A stretch of DNA of 64,000 nt from Pelagibius sp. (GCF_028289705.1 NZ_JANQOI010000087.1:62001-126000); one strand, 5' to 3'; counted from the stretch's first letter, positions 17,458-26,700 are shown. A program made the numbers and translations. Notes: generated from the sequence alone by a model not told the origin.

Positions 17458-18090
17458 ATGATCGCAGTGCTGTCACATGGTGTGGTCTTTTTGCGCAGCG
17501 TCAATCGCGCGATCGAGAGCGTGCTGCGTCCGGTGATCACCGTCACCATGGTGGCCATGCTGGTGACCGTCGTCTGGACCGTCACCGCGCGGCTTTCGGG
17601 GATCAGCGCGCCCTGGACCGAAAAGGTGATGCTGATCCTGCTTCCCGCCCTGGCCTTCCTGGTGGCGCCCATCGCCTATCGGCGCGCCGGCAACGTCGCC
17701 CTGGAGATGCTGCACGACGCCCTGCCCGGCGTTCTGCAGCGCCTGCACTCTTTGCTGCTGCACCTCCTGATTCTCGCCCTGCTGCTGATCGCGCTGGATC
17801 TCACGCTGCGCAAGATCGGCCTGAAGTGGGATGCCATGACCGCGGTGCTGGACGGCATCTTCGGCCTCGATCTCAATTCCATCCGCCCCTTCAAGGCGAA
17901 GATCAAGATCCCGGTCCTGGGCATCGAGTGGCGCTACGTCTTCATGCTGCTGCCGGTCTGCGTCACCCTGATGGTCATTGCCAACATCGAGATGCTGCTG
18001 CGCTACCTCATCGGCCTTTTCGACGCGGATCACCCGCATTTCCGCGCGGTGCGGTCCTTCGAGGAAGTCGACGCCGAGACGGGGGACTAG
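17458..18090 (+). CDS. TRAP transporter small permease (DctQ type)
   Basis: A 210-residue membrane protein with four hydrophobic segments (ITVTMVAMLVTVVWTVTA, VMLILLPALAFLVAPIAY, LLLHLLILALLLIAL, VFMLLPVCVTLMVIANIE), the DctQ layout. It is somewhat longer than most family members because of a ~60-residue polar stretch between segments 3 and 4. A strong GGGGAGGAA ribosome site precedes ATG 17458. Partner of the large permease that follows after 4 nt. Confidence 0.83.
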   Translation: MIAVLSHGVVFLRSVNRAIESVLRPVITVTMVAMLVTVVWTVTARLSGISAPWTEKVMLILLPALAFLVAPIAYRRAGNVALEMLHDALPGVLQRLHSLLLHLLILALLLIALDLTLRKIGLKWDAMTAVLDGIFGLDLNSIRPFKAKIKIPVLGIEWRYVFMLLPVCVTLMVIANIEMLLRYLIGLFDADHPHFRAVRSFEEVDAETGD

Positions 18091-18094
18091 ACCG

Positions 18095-19396
18095 ATGCAG
18101 ACAGCCTTTCTCTGGCTCTTCCTCGCCTCGCTCGCCCTCTCGATCCCGGTGGTCTTCGGCCTCCTCGGCGCCTCCGGCATCGTCGTCGCCAACGACCTCG
18201 GCCGCGACTTCAACCCGCGCGACCTGAACTCGCTGCTCAGCCAGGTCTTCTCCGGCATGTCCTCTGTGCCGCTGATGGCGCTGCCGCTGTTCATCCTGGC
18301 CGGCGAGCTGATGAACGCCGGCGGCATCACCGAGCGCCTGGTGCGCTTCAGCCAGTCGCTGATCGGCCACTTCCGCGGCGGTCTCGCCCAGGTCAACATC
18401 CTGAGCTCGATCCTCTTCGCCGGGCTCTCCGGCTCCGCCGTCGCCGACACCTCGGCGCTGGGCTCCATGCTGATCCCGGCGATGGAGAAGCAGGGCTATA
18501 CCCGGCGCTTCGCGGCGGCGGTCACGGCGGCCTCCAGCGTCATCGGTCCGATCATTCCGCCCTCGGGCATCATGATCATCTATGCCTTCATCATGGGGGT
18601 GAGCCCGGCGGCGCTCTTCGCTGGCGGCATCGTGCCGGGGCTGCTGATCGGCAGCGGCCTGATGTTCGTCACCTGGCGGCTCGCCATTAAGTACGACTTC
18701 CCGGTGGCCAGCCGGCGGGCCAGCGCCCGCGAGGTGGTGAGCGCGGGGCGGGAGACCTTCTGGCCGCTGTTGACCCCCATCATCCTGCTGGGCGGCATCC
18801 TCACCGGCTTCTTCACGCCCACCGAGGCCGCGGGCGTGGCCGCCTTCTACGCGCTCATCGTCTCGGTGATCGTGATCCGCGCCCTCAGCCTGCGCGACCT
18901 TCCGGCCACCTTCTACCGCGCCGCCGTCGCCTCGGGCATCATCCTGATGCTGATCGGCGCCTCCAAGTCCTTCTCCTGGGTGGCCGACCAGGTGGGCGCG
19001 GCGCAGATGCTGGCAGACTTCGTGCTGTCGCTGACCGACAACCGCTACCTGCTGCTGTTTCTGGTCAACCTGATGCTCTTCGTGGTCGGCATGTTCCTGG
19101 ATGCCGGACCGGCGATCCTCATTCTGGGGCCGATCCTCTCCGAGGTCTTCGTCGAACACATCGGCCTCGATCCGGTCCACTTCGCCATCATCATGTGCGT
19201 CAACGTAACCGTCGGCCTGGCGACGCCGCCCATGGGCCTGGTGCTCTTTGTCGCCTCCTCGGTATCGCGCGAGCGGGTCGAGGTCATCGCCAAGGCGATG
19301 CTGCCGTTCCTCGCGGTGGAGGCCGGGGTGATCTTCCTGATCACCTTCTTCGAGGATCTGGTGCTTTTCCTGCCCCGCGCCATGGGGCTTCACTGA
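18095..19396 (+). CDS. TRAP transporter large permease (DctM type)
   Basis: A 433-residue protein with about 12 membrane segments. Typical DctM patches are FSGMSSVPLMALPLFILAGE near 45, LFAGLSGSAVADTSALGSML near 110, IGPIIPPSGIMIIYA near 150, and GFFTPTEAAGVAAFYAL near 240. It forms the sodium-coupled transport channel with DctQ. TRAP systems usually carry organic acids, including sugar acids and sulfonates, so the substrate of this cluster is probably anionic. Confidence 0.92.
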   Translation: MQTAFLWLFLASLALSIPVVFGLLGASGIVVANDLGRDFNPRDLNSLLSQVFSGMSSVPLMALPLFILAGELMNAGGITERLVRFSQSLIGHFRGGLAQVNILSSILFAGLSGSAVADTSALGSMLIPAMEKQGYTRRFAAAVTAASSVIGPIIPPSGIMIIYAFIMGVSPAALFAGGIVPGLLIGSGLMFVTWRLAIKYDFPVASRRASAREVVSAGRETFWPLLTPIILLGGILTGFFTPTEAAGVAAFYALIVSVIVIRALSLRDLPATFYRAAVASGIILMLIGASKSFSWVADQVGAAQMLADFVLSLTDNRYLLLFLVNLMLFVVGMFLDAGPAILILGPILSEVFVEHIGLDPVHFAIIMCVNVTVGLATPPMGLVLFVASSVSRERVEVIAKAMLPFLAVEAGVIFLITFFEDLVLFLPRAMGLH

Positions 19397-19438
19397 TGCA
19401 GGGTTTAACCGAACGATAACGTGAACAAGGAGGAAAAC

Positions 19439-20488
19439 ATGACTTTCTGGAAAACGCTTGCCGCCGGCGCCGCCGCCGTGGGGCTGATCGCCGGGGCGGG
19501 TAGTGCCCTGGCCGCAGACACGACGTTGAAGATCGCATTCCTGGGCTCGGAGGACGACGAGGATTACGACGGCTCGCTGGTGCTGAAGAACTACGTGGAG
19601 GCGGCATCCAACGGCGCCCTGGCGGTGGAGATCTATCCCAACGGGCGCTTCTGCTCCAACGCCGACGAATGCTCCGAGGCGCTGCTCGACGGCCGCCTGG
19701 ACATCTACATCACCACCAACGGCGGTCTCGCCGGCTGGTATCCCCCGGCGCAGTTCCTCGACCTGCCCTATCTCTTCCCCAGCGACCGGGTTGCCGAGTG
19801 CGTCTTCGACGGACCGCTCACCGCCAAGATCCGTCAAGCGGTTCTTGAGGACGTCGGGGCGGCGCGCCTGATGGCGGTCTCCAACACCGGCGGCTGGCGC
19901 AACATCGCCACCACCTCGAAGCAGGTGAAGAGCCCGGACGACGTGAAGGGCCTGAAGCTCAGGACCATCGGCGCCGACATTCAGATCGAGCTGGTCAAGG
20001 CCCTGGGCGGCTCGCCGACCCCCATCGCCTGGCCTGAGGTCTACACCTCCCTGGGCACCGGTGTGGTCGAGGGCACCAAGAACGGTATCACCGACATCGT
20101 CAACATGAAGTTCCAGGACCACCTCAAGTACATCTCCCTGGATGGCCATGCCTACATGGGCGCGCTGTGGTGGATGAACGAGGACATCTTCCAGAGCCTC
20201 AGCGCCGATCAGCAGCGCATCGTCTACGACGGCTTCCAGGAACTGAAGATGACCGCCCGCGTGCTGCCCAAGCGCAAGGCGGTCGATGCCTTCAAGGCCT
20301 TCACCGATGCCGGCGGCACGATCTATTCGCCGACTGCCGAGGAAAAGGCCGCCTTCCAGGCCGCCGCCAGGCCGGTCTGGGATTGGTACGAAGAGAACTT
20401 CGGGGCGGAGTGGATCGAGGCGGCGCAGAGTGCTGTTGCGGCCTGCGAAACCTCGCTTGAAGCCGAGTTCAAGGCGGCGGCCGAATAA
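19439..20488 (+). CDS. TRAP transporter substrate-binding protein (DctP type)
   Basis: A 349-residue periplasmic protein with a Sec signal peptide ending at GSALAADTT. Internal DctP features include the TIGADIQIELVKALGGSPTPI stretch with its ligand-carboxylate Arg region just before (GLKLRT), and WPEVYTSLGTGVVEGTKN. ATG 19439 is chosen because AAGGAGGA precedes it; a GTG at 19421 would place that ribosome site inside the gene. Cys pairs (CSNADEC) may form a disulfide. Ligand unknown. Confidence 0.9.
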   Translation: MTFWKTLAAGAAAVGLIAGAGSALAADTTLKIAFLGSEDDEDYDGSLVLKNYVEAASNGALAVEIYPNGRFCSNADECSEALLDGRLDIYITTNGGLAGWYPPAQFLDLPYLFPSDRVAECVFDGPLTAKIRQAVLEDVGAARLMAVSNTGGWRNIATTSKQVKSPDDVKGLKLRTIGADIQIELVKALGGSPTPIAWPEVYTSLGTGVVEGTKNGITDIVNMKFQDHLKYISLDGHAYMGALWWMNEDIFQSLSADQQRIVYDGFQELKMTARVLPKRKAVDAFKAFTDAGGTIYSPTAEEKAAFQAAARPVWDWYEENFGAEWIEAAQSAVAACETSLEAEFKAAAE

Positions 20489-20510
20489 AGCGTCCGCAGT
20501 GTCCCACGTC

Positions 20511-20550
20511 GGCGGCGGCCCGGGCAGCGGTGGCAACCCGGTCCGCCGCC
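20511..20550 (+). terminator. intercistronic GC hairpin after dctP
   Basis: GGCGGCGGCCCGGG (20511-20524) pairs with CCCGGTCCGCCGCC (20537-20550) with one mismatch across a 12-nt loop. There is only a weak T-rich tail. It lies between the binding-protein gene and the dehydrogenase gene, a usual place for an mRNA-stabilising or partly terminating hairpin that keeps binding-protein levels high. Confidence 0.55.
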
Positions 20551-20593
20551 GCACTTTGTATGTCTGTTTGCTTTTGTGTTTTCCGGAGACGGC

Positions 20594-21514
20594 ATGGCAC
20601 AGCCGACCGTTGTCATATCCGAGTTCATGAGCGAGGCGGCGGTCGCCCGCCTATCGCAAGCCCATGCGACCGCCTACGAGCCGGACCTGGTGGACCGGCC
20701 CGAGGCGCTGCAGGCGGCGGTGGCCGGCGCACGGGCGTTGATCGTGCGCAATCGCACCCAGGTGGGCGGCGCCCTGCTGACGGCGGCCCCGGCGCTGGAA
20801 GTGGTCGGCCGGCTCGGGGTCGGGCTCGACAACATCGACGTGGCGGACTGTGAGGCCCGCGGCATCGCGGTGCGCCCGGCCCGCGGCGCCAACGCCGATG
20901 CGGTGGCCGAGTACGTCATGGCCGCCGCCCTGCAACTCATCCGCGGCCGCGCGTTCTTCGCCACCGAGGCCGTGCGTGCGGGCGTGTGGCCGCGCGGCGA
21001 TTGTCAGGGCCGGGAACTGGCCGGCCGTACCTTGGGACTCTTGGGCTACGGCGACATCGCCCGGCGCTGTGCGCGGCGCGCCGAAGCCATGGGCATGGCC
21101 ATCGTCGCCCACGACCCCCTGGTGGAACGGGCGGAGGGCGCGCGCCTGCTGACCCTCGAGGAGTTGCTCGCCACAGCCGACGTCCTGAGCCTCCATGTGC
21201 CCCTGACGGAGTCCGCCCGGGGCCTGCTGAACGCCGCCCGCCTGGCCTGCATGAAACCGGACGCCATCCTGATCAACACCGCGCGCGGCGGCATCGTCGA
21301 CGAGGCGGCCCTGGCGGAAGCCTTGAAGGGTGAAAAGCTGGGCGGCGCGGCTCTCGACGTCTTCGCGGTGGAGCCGTTGGACGGCGCGGCCGCCGAGGTC
21401 TTTCAGGGGGTGCCGAACCTGATCCTGACGCCGCATATCGCCGGGGTGACCGAAGAATCCAACGAGCGTGTCAGCGCCATGATCGCCGAGGCAGTCCTGG
21501 AGGTGCTGGGGTGA
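20594..21514 (+). CDS. D-isomer-type 2-hydroxyacid dehydrogenase
   Basis: A 306-residue NAD-dependent dehydrogenase of the SerA/2-hydroxyacid family. The nucleotide motif is LGLLGYGDIARR near 144-155; the catalytic trio is Arg in NTARGGIVDEAAL, Glu in DVFAVEPL and His in LTPHIAGVTEES. It oxidises a 2-hydroxyacid (or reduces a 2-oxoacid); relatives include phosphoglycerate and (S)-sulfolactate dehydrogenases. ATG 20594 gives the usual N-terminus. Its GTGA overlap with the kinase gene ties it to the sugar pathway, perhaps acting on the non-DHAP aldolase product after oxidation. Confidence 0.87.
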   Translation: MAQPTVVISEFMSEAAVARLSQAHATAYEPDLVDRPEALQAAVAGARALIVRNRTQVGGALLTAAPALEVVGRLGVGLDNIDVADCEARGIAVRPARGANADAVAEYVMAAALQLIRGRAFFATEAVRAGVWPRGDCQGRELAGRTLGLLGYGDIARRCARRAEAMGMAIVAHDPLVERAEGARLLTLEELLATADVLSLHVPLTESARGLLNAARLACMKPDAILINTARGGIVDEAALAEALKGEKLGGAALDVFAVEPLDGAAAEVFQGVPNLILTPHIAGVTEESNERVSAMIAEAVLEVLG

Positions 21515-22425
21515 CCGCGACGGTGGTCTGTGTCGGCATCGCCGTGCTGGATCTGATCTTCGAGGTGGACGCCATTCCGGCGGCGGCGAGCAAGTATCCC
21601 GCCCGCTCCTGCCGGGAGGTGGCCGGCGGCATCGCCGCCAACGCGGCCATGGCGGTGGCGCGCCTTGGCGGCCGGGCGCGGCTGGTCAGCCGCCTCGGCG
21701 ACGACGGGGCCGGCCGCAGCCTGCGCGCCGCGCTGGAGGCGGCGGGGGTTGACGGCTCGGCGCTGGAAACGCGGGGACCGCGCAACGGCGCTGGTGGAGG
21801 CCATACCTCCACCTCGGCGGTGATGGTCGACCCGCGGGGCGAACGCATGCTGGTCAACCACAAGGACCCGGGTCTCTTCGACGGCCTGCCGAGCGAAGCG
21901 GCCTTCGAGGGCGCCGATGCGGTGATGTGCGACCTGCGCTGGCCGGCGGCGGCCCGGGCCGCGCTGGCGGCCGCCGCCGCGAGCGGGGTGCCGGGCGTCC
22001 TGGACTACGACATCTCGCCGGAAGACGGCGGCGCGCTGCTGCCCCTGGCCAGCCACGTGATCTTCGCTGAAGAGGCCCTGCGTGCGCTGCAGGGCGATGG
22101 GGATCTGCGGGCGGCGCTGGCGGCTGTGGCGCGGCGCCATCCCGAGGTCGCCTTCGCGGTCACCGCCGGGGCCGAGGGCGCCTTTTGGAACGCACGCGGC
22201 GAACGCGGCCATGTGCCCGCCGTGCCAGTGCGTGCCGTCGATACCCTGGGCGCCGGCGATGTGTTTCATGGTGTGGCGGCGCTCGGCCTCGCGGAAGGGC
22301 TTTCCTTTCCGGAGGCTCTGGCCTTTGCCGCTGCCGCCGCCGCATTCAAGGTGTCCCGGCCCAGCGGGCCGGGCGCCTTTCCCACACGAGAGGATGTGAA
22401 GACGTTGATGGAGTTGAGAGGATGA
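21511..22425 (+). CDS. PfkB-family carbohydrate kinase
   Basis: A 304-residue ribokinase-type kinase. Signatures are the N-terminal GGIAANAAMAVARLGG and the C-terminal DTLGAGDVFHG that carries the catalytic Asp and anion hole. It transfers phosphate from ATP to a sugar, most likely a ketose, just before the aldolase step. Starts at GTG overlapping the previous stop; its own stop overlaps the aldolase start. YihV (sulfofructose kinase), fructokinase and KDG kinase are in the same superfamily, so the sugar is not fixed by sequence. Confidence 0.9.
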   Translation: MTATVVCVGIAVLDLIFEVDAIPAAASKYPARSCREVAGGIAANAAMAVARLGGRARLVSRLGDDGAGRSLRAALEAAGVDGSALETRGPRNGAGGGHTSTSAVMVDPRGERMLVNHKDPGLFDGLPSEAAFEGADAVMCDLRWPAAARAALAAAAASGVPGVLDYDISPEDGGALLPLASHVIFAEEALRALQGDGDLRAALAAVARRHPEVAFAVTAGAEGAFWNARGERGHVPAVPVRAVDTLGAGDVFHGVAALGLAEGLSFPEALAFAAAAAAFKVSRPSGPGAFPTREDVKTLMELRG

Positions 22426-23450
22426 CGCCTGGCAAGTTCTGGGGCCTGCGCCGCATGGCGGATGCGCAGGGGCGCTTCAAGATGCTGGCGGTGGACCAGC
22501 GCCCGCCGATCAAGACCAAGGTGGCCGAGGCGCGCGGCGAGGCGGAGCCGCTCTATGCCGATGTGCGCGCGGTCAAGCGGGCCCTGATGGAAGATCTGGC
22601 GCCCCAGGCGACCGCCGTGCTGGCCGATCCCACCTACGCGCTCTGCGATGCGCTGACGATCCTCTCCCCCGGCCACGGACTGGTGGTGACGTTGGAGGAT
22701 TCCCGGTTCGGAGAGGGTGCCGACGGGCGTCTGTCCAAGGCCATCGACGACTGGTCGGTCTCCAAGATCAAGCGGATCGGCGGCGACGGCGTGAAGGTAC
22801 TCACCTGGTACCACCCGGAACAGGATGGAGCCTCGCGTCAGGCGCAGCACGACTTCACCAAGCGCGTGGGTGAGGCCTGCGCCCGCCACGACATCTCCTT
22901 CGTCCTGGAGATGCTGCTCTATCCGCTGGCCGGCGATGCCGAGCAGACCAAGGACTATGTGGAGCAGAGCGGCAAGCGCGCCGACCATGTGCTGAAAACC
23001 GTGGAGGAATTTGCGGCGCCGGACTACGGCGTCGACCTCTTCAAGCTGGAGAGCCCGCTGCCGGCCAAGGAGGTGCCGCCGCCGGGCGACGGCGAGACCG
23101 CAACGCTCTTCGCCGAGATGGGCCGCCTCGCCGGCCGGCCCTGGGTGATGCTCTCGGCCGGGGCGACCCAGGAGGCCTTCCGCAACGTGCTGCACTATGC
23201 CTTCGGCGCCGGTGCCAGCGGCTATCTGGCCGGCCGCGCCATCTGGTGGCAGGCTTTCCAGCACTTCCCCGACATGGCGGCAATGCGCGCCGACCTGCGC
23301 GGCCCGGCAACGGCCTACATGGCGGAACTGAACGCATTGACCGACGAAAAGGCGCAGCCTTGGACCGCTTGGTTCACCGACCCGCGGCCGCTGGGATCGG
23401 ACAGCGAGTGGATGCAGGGCGGCTATACGGACCTGGAGGGGAGGGCCTGA
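22422..23450 (+). CDS. LacD/YihT-type class I aldolase
   Basis: A 342-residue protein of the tagatose-1,6-bisphosphate aldolase (LacD) family, which also contains the sulfofructose-phosphate aldolase YihT. The Schiff-base lysine is K208 in YGVDLFKLESPL; other family segments are MLAVDQRPPI near 21, VKVLTWYHPEQD near 124 and the C-terminal phosphate loop region AFGAGASGYLAGRAIW. It should split a ketose (bis)phosphate to DHAP or another triose plus an aldehyde. Overlaps both neighbours (ATGA, TGATG). Substrate undetermined. Confidence 0.87.
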   Translation: MTPGKFWGLRRMADAQGRFKMLAVDQRPPIKTKVAEARGEAEPLYADVRAVKRALMEDLAPQATAVLADPTYALCDALTILSPGHGLVVTLEDSRFGEGADGRLSKAIDDWSVSKIKRIGGDGVKVLTWYHPEQDGASRQAQHDFTKRVGEACARHDISFVLEMLLYPLAGDAEQTKDYVEQSGKRADHVLKTVEEFAAPDYGVDLFKLESPLPAKEVPPPGDGETATLFAEMGRLAGRPWVMLSAGATQEAFRNVLHYAFGAGASGYLAGRAIWWQAFQHFPDMAAMRADLRGPATAYMAELNALTDEKAQPWTAWFTDPRPLGSDSEWMQGGYTDLEGRA

Positions 23451-24814
23451 TGCGCCTCGCGGTTTTCTGCCTGGCGCGGCCGACCTTCGATGTGGATCTG
23501 GCCGCCGAGACGGCTCAGGCCGCCGTCGCGTCCTTGCGTAAGGCCGGGGCCGAGGTCCTGGGCGATGCGACGCTGTTGTTGGATGCAGAGGCTGTGACGC
23601 AACGCCTTGAGGCGCTGAAGGATCAACCGCTCGACGGCGTCCTGATCGTGCAGGCCACCTTCTGCGATGCGGCCATGACCGCCACCATCGGCGGGACCCT
23701 GGCCGCACCCATCGCCATCTGGGCCTTTCCCGAACCGCGCGATGGCGGCCGCCTGCGGCTGAACTCCTTCTGCGGCCTCAGCTTGGCCTCCCATGCCCTG
23801 GGCAAGATCGGCCGGCGCTGCGGCTGGTTCCATGCGCCGGCAAATGAGGCCCTGGACCTCGGCGCCCTCTTCGGACAGGCGGGAACCGCACCGGCGACCC
23901 GCCCGGCAAAGTCCGGTGGAGAGGCGGTTCCCTTCGCCTCGCGCATCGGGCTGGTGGGCGAGCACCCCGCCGGCTTCGACACCTGCGGGTTCGATCAGAA
24001 TGACCTGAAAGCGCGCTTCAATGTCGATGTCGAGCGCATTGACTTGAAAGACTTCTTCTCGGCGGCGGAGTCGGCTGAGACCGCGCGCATCGATCAGCTT
24101 CGTAACGATGCTGCCGGGCGTCTGGAAGGGCTGGGCGGCCTCGATGGCGATCAGGTGGACAAGTCCCTGCGCTGCTATGCGGCGCTGCGCGACATGGCCG
24201 ACAGCCGCCGGCTCGACGGCTTTGCCGTGCGCTGCTGGCCGGAGACCTTCACCGAATACGGCTGCGCCGTCTGCGGGGCCATGGCGACCCTGAACGGCGA
24301 GCGCATTCCCGCCTCCTGCGAGGCTGACATGCTGGGCACCCTGGGCTCGCGCCTGCTGCAGGATCTCGCCGATGCCCCGGCCATGCTGACCGACATCGTC
24401 GACGTGGATGCCGGCGACGACACGGCGGTGCTCTGGCACTGCGGACTCGCACCGTTGGATTTCTGCGACCCGGACGTCGCGCCGCGGGCGACCATTCACA
24501 CCAACCGCCGCATGCCGCTGTTGCACGAGTTCCCCATGAAGCCGGGGCGGGTGACCGTCGCCCGCATCAGCCAGGCACAGTCCGAGATGAAGATGGTGAT
24601 CGGGCGCGGTGAGATCCTCAAACGGCCGATGTCCTTCACCGGCACTTCCGGCGTCATCCGTTTCGACTGCGGCGCGGCGGCGGCGCGGCGCGTCCTGATC
24701 GACGCGCAGCTCGAACATCACGTCTCCCTCGTCTACGGCGATGTGAAGGCGGGGCTGGAGGCGGCGGCCGCGGCGGCCGGTCTGCCGGTGCTGGACCTCG
24801 ACGAGGCGCGCTGA
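23450..24814 (+). CDS. L-fucose/arabinose isomerase-like protein
   Basis: A 454-residue protein with the fold signatures of the L-fucose isomerase superfamily: an N-terminal Rossmann-like part (GVLIVQATFCD), RCWPETFTEYGCAVCGAMA and ASCEADMLGTLG with likely metal-binding Glu and Asp, and a FucI C-terminal-like part (ARISQAQSEMKMVIGRGEIL). Expected chemistry is Mn2+-dependent aldose-ketose isomerisation, which would feed the PfkB kinase. It is distant from true FucI, so a novel substrate is likely. Immediately overlaps the aldolase gene. Confidence 0.75.
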   Translation: MRLAVFCLARPTFDVDLAAETAQAAVASLRKAGAEVLGDATLLLDAEAVTQRLEALKDQPLDGVLIVQATFCDAAMTATIGGTLAAPIAIWAFPEPRDGGRLRLNSFCGLSLASHALGKIGRRCGWFHAPANEALDLGALFGQAGTAPATRPAKSGGEAVPFASRIGLVGEHPAGFDTCGFDQNDLKARFNVDVERIDLKDFFSAAESAETARIDQLRNDAAGRLEGLGGLDGDQVDKSLRCYAALRDMADSRRLDGFAVRCWPETFTEYGCAVCGAMATLNGERIPASCEADMLGTLGSRLLQDLADAPAMLTDIVDVDAGDDTAVLWHCGLAPLDFCDPDVAPRATIHTNRRMPLLHEFPMKPGRVTVARISQAQSEMKMVIGRGEILKRPMSFTGTSGVIRFDCGAAAARRVLIDAQLEHHVSLVYGDVKAGLEAAAAAAGLPVLDLDEAR

Positions 24815-24816
24815 CC

Positions 24817-25899
24817 GTGGAGACCCTGCGCTACGGCCTCATCGGCGGCGGCATGATGGGGCGCGAGCACATCGCCAATCTGGCGCTGATCCCCGGATCG
24901 GTGGTCACGGCCATCGCCGAGCCCGACCCGGAACAGCAGCGGCTGAGCGCCGCGGCGGCCCCGGATGCCACTGTCCTGGCCGACGCCGAGGCCCTGATCG
25001 CCCGCGACGACGTCGATGCTATCGTCGTCGCCAGCCCCAACCACACCCACCTGGAGGTGCTGCAGCGGGTCTTCGCGGGGCCACCGCGCCCGCTGCTGGT
25101 GGAGAAGCCGGTGGTGATCTCGCCGCAGGAGGGCGCCCGGCTGACGGCGCTCGCCGAGGCCTGGCCGGCGCCCCTCTGGGTGGCCATGGAGTACCGCTAC
25201 ATGCCGCCGGTCGCCGCCCTGCTGGCGGAAGTCTGCGCCGGGACCGCGGGGCCGCTGAAGATGCTGACCATCCGCGAGCACCGCTATCCCTTCCTGGACA
25301 AGGTGGGCCAGTGGAACCGCTTCAATGCCACCTCCGGCGGCACCCTCGTCGAAAAGTGCTGCCACTTCTTCGATCTCATGAGCCTCATCCTGCAGGACGA
25401 ACCGCAGCGGATCTTCGCCAGCGGCGGCGCCGACGTGAACCACCTGGAGGAGCGCTACGAGGGCCGCCGGCCCGACATCCTTGACAATGCCTATGTGGTG
25501 GTGGACTTCGCCGGTGGCGCCCGGGCGATGCTGGACCTCTGCATGTTCGCCGAGGGCGCAGAGTTCCAGGAAGAGATTACCGCCACCGGCGACCGCGGAC
25601 GGGTTGCCTGCTACGTGCCGGGGCCCTTGCGCCTGCGCGGTGGGGAGGAGCGGGAGGCCTTTCTGGAAATCAGCCCCCGCAGCCCGGCGAACCCGCAGCG
25701 CAGGCCGGTGCCCATCGACGCGGCGGTGCTGCGGGCCGGCGATCACCACGGCTCCACCTATTTCCAGCACCTGAAGTTCCGCGAAGCGGCCCTGGGCCGC
25801 GGTCCGGTGGAGGTCAGCCTGGCCGACGGCCTGAAGGCCGTGGCCATGGGCGCTGCGGCCGAGCGCTCGGTGGCGGAGGGCCGGCCAGTCGAGCTTTAG
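24817..25899 (+). CDS. Gfo/Idh/MocA-family oxidoreductase
   Basis: A 360-residue NAD(P)-dependent oxidoreductase. The N-terminal Rossmann motif is GLIGGGMMGREH, followed by VASPNHTHLEVL and the family VEKPVVI motif whose Lys lies in the active site; the C-terminal half is a beta-sheet substrate domain. It starts at GTG 2 nt after the isomerase stop and ends the operon. Likely role: oxidising or epimerising the sugar before or after import. Substrate unknown. Confidence 0.87.
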   Translation: METLRYGLIGGGMMGREHIANLALIPGSVVTAIAEPDPEQQRLSAAAAPDATVLADAEALIARDDVDAIVVASPNHTHLEVLQRVFAGPPRPLLVEKPVVISPQEGARLTALAEAWPAPLWVAMEYRYMPPVAALLAEVCAGTAGPLKMLTIREHRYPFLDKVGQWNRFNATSGGTLVEKCCHFFDLMSLILQDEPQRIFASGGADVNHLEERYEGRRPDILDNAYVVVDFAGGARAMLDLCMFAEGAEFQEEITATGDRGRVACYVPGPLRLRGGEEREAFLEISPRSPANPQRRPVPIDAAVLRAGDHHGSTYFQHLKFREAALGRGPVEVSLADGLKAVAMGAAAERSVAEGRPVEL

Positions 25900-25946
25900 C
25901 GCGCCAATCCTCCCGCCTTGTCGGTTCCGGAAGAATCAGCGTAGAA

Positions 25947-25960
25947 TGCATAAAAATGCA
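25947..25960. promoter_or_regulatory. palindrome upstream of tupB
   Basis: TGCAT-AAAA-ATGCA is a perfect inverted repeat with a 4-nt spacer, 33 nt before the likely tupB start, in an AT-rich patch of otherwise GC-rich DNA. Position and symmetry suggest an operator, possibly for the HTH/binding-domain regulator encoded at 28456-29349. Confidence 0.45.
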
Positions 25961-25992
25961 CAGTTACGCAGTCACCGGACACGAGGGTTTTC

Positions 25993-26700
25993 TTGCAGGA
26001 CTTTGGGGCCGCGTTCGTCGAGGCATTCGCGCTGATCGTCAACTTTGACGCACAGCTAGCCGAAATCATTGGACTTTCTCTGCGCGTCACCCTGTCGGCC
26101 GTGGTGATCGCCTGCGTCATCGGCCTGCCGCTGGGGGCCCTCCTGGCCGTGACCCGCTTTCCGGGCCGCGGGCTCGTGGTGGCGGTGATCAGCGGCCTCA
26201 TGGGTCTGCCGCCGGTGGTGGTGGGCCTTGGAGTCTATCTGCTTCTGTCCAGCGCCGGTCCCTTGGGTGTGCTGCAGCTTCTCTACACGCCAACGGCGAT
26301 GATCATCGCCCAGGCGATTCTGGTGACGCCCATCGTCGCGGCGCTGACCCGCCAGGTCATTGACGACCTCCATATCGAATACGACGAACTGCTGCGCTCC
26401 CTCGGCAGCAGCCGCATGGAGACGGTCGCGACCCTGCTCTGGGATGCCCGCTACTCGCTGCTTACCGCGGCCCTCGCTGGGCTCGGCCGCGCCTTCGCCG
26501 AGGTGGGGGCGGTGATGATCGTCGGCGGCAACATCAACCACGTGACCCGGGTGATGACCACCGCCATCGCCCTGGAGACCTCGAAGGGCGCTTTGGCGCT
26601 AGCGCTGGGGCTCGGGATCATCCTGGTCTGCCTCTCCGTCCTGATCAACGCCGGGCTCATGGGGCTGCGTCGCACGGCGGAGCGCATGGCCTATGCCTGA
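25993..26700 (+). CDS. tupB: tungstate ABC transporter permease TupB
   Basis: A 235-residue inner-membrane permease with five to six hydrophobic segments and TupB-type patches (GLPPVVVGLGVYLLLS, TPTAMIIAQAILVTPIV, EYDELLRSLGSSRMETVATL as the EAA loop, and FAEVGAVMIVGGNI). The start appears to be TTG 25993 with GAGGG upstream; upstream ATGs are out of frame. It overlaps the ATPase gene by 8 nt. With tupC and tupA it forms a high-affinity tungstate importer. Confidence 0.88.
   Translation: MQDFGAAFVEAFALIVNFDAQLAEIIGLSLRVTLSAVVIACVIGLPLGALLAVTRFPGRGLVVAVISGLMGLPPVVVGLGVYLLLSSAGPLGVLQLLYTPTAMIIAQAILVTPIVAALTRQVIDDLHIEYDELLRSLGSSRMETVATLLWDARYSLLTAALAGLGRAFAEVGAVMIVGGNINHVTRVMTTAIALETSKGALALALGLGIILVCLSVLINAGLMGLRRTAERMAYA

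Noticed and set aside
18008-20554. 848-codon open frame on the minus strand opposite the TRAP genes
   Set aside because: Low-complexity His/Gln/Arg/Asp-rich translation typical of antisense frames in GC-rich DNA, and it lies opposite well-supported DctQ/DctM/DctP genes.
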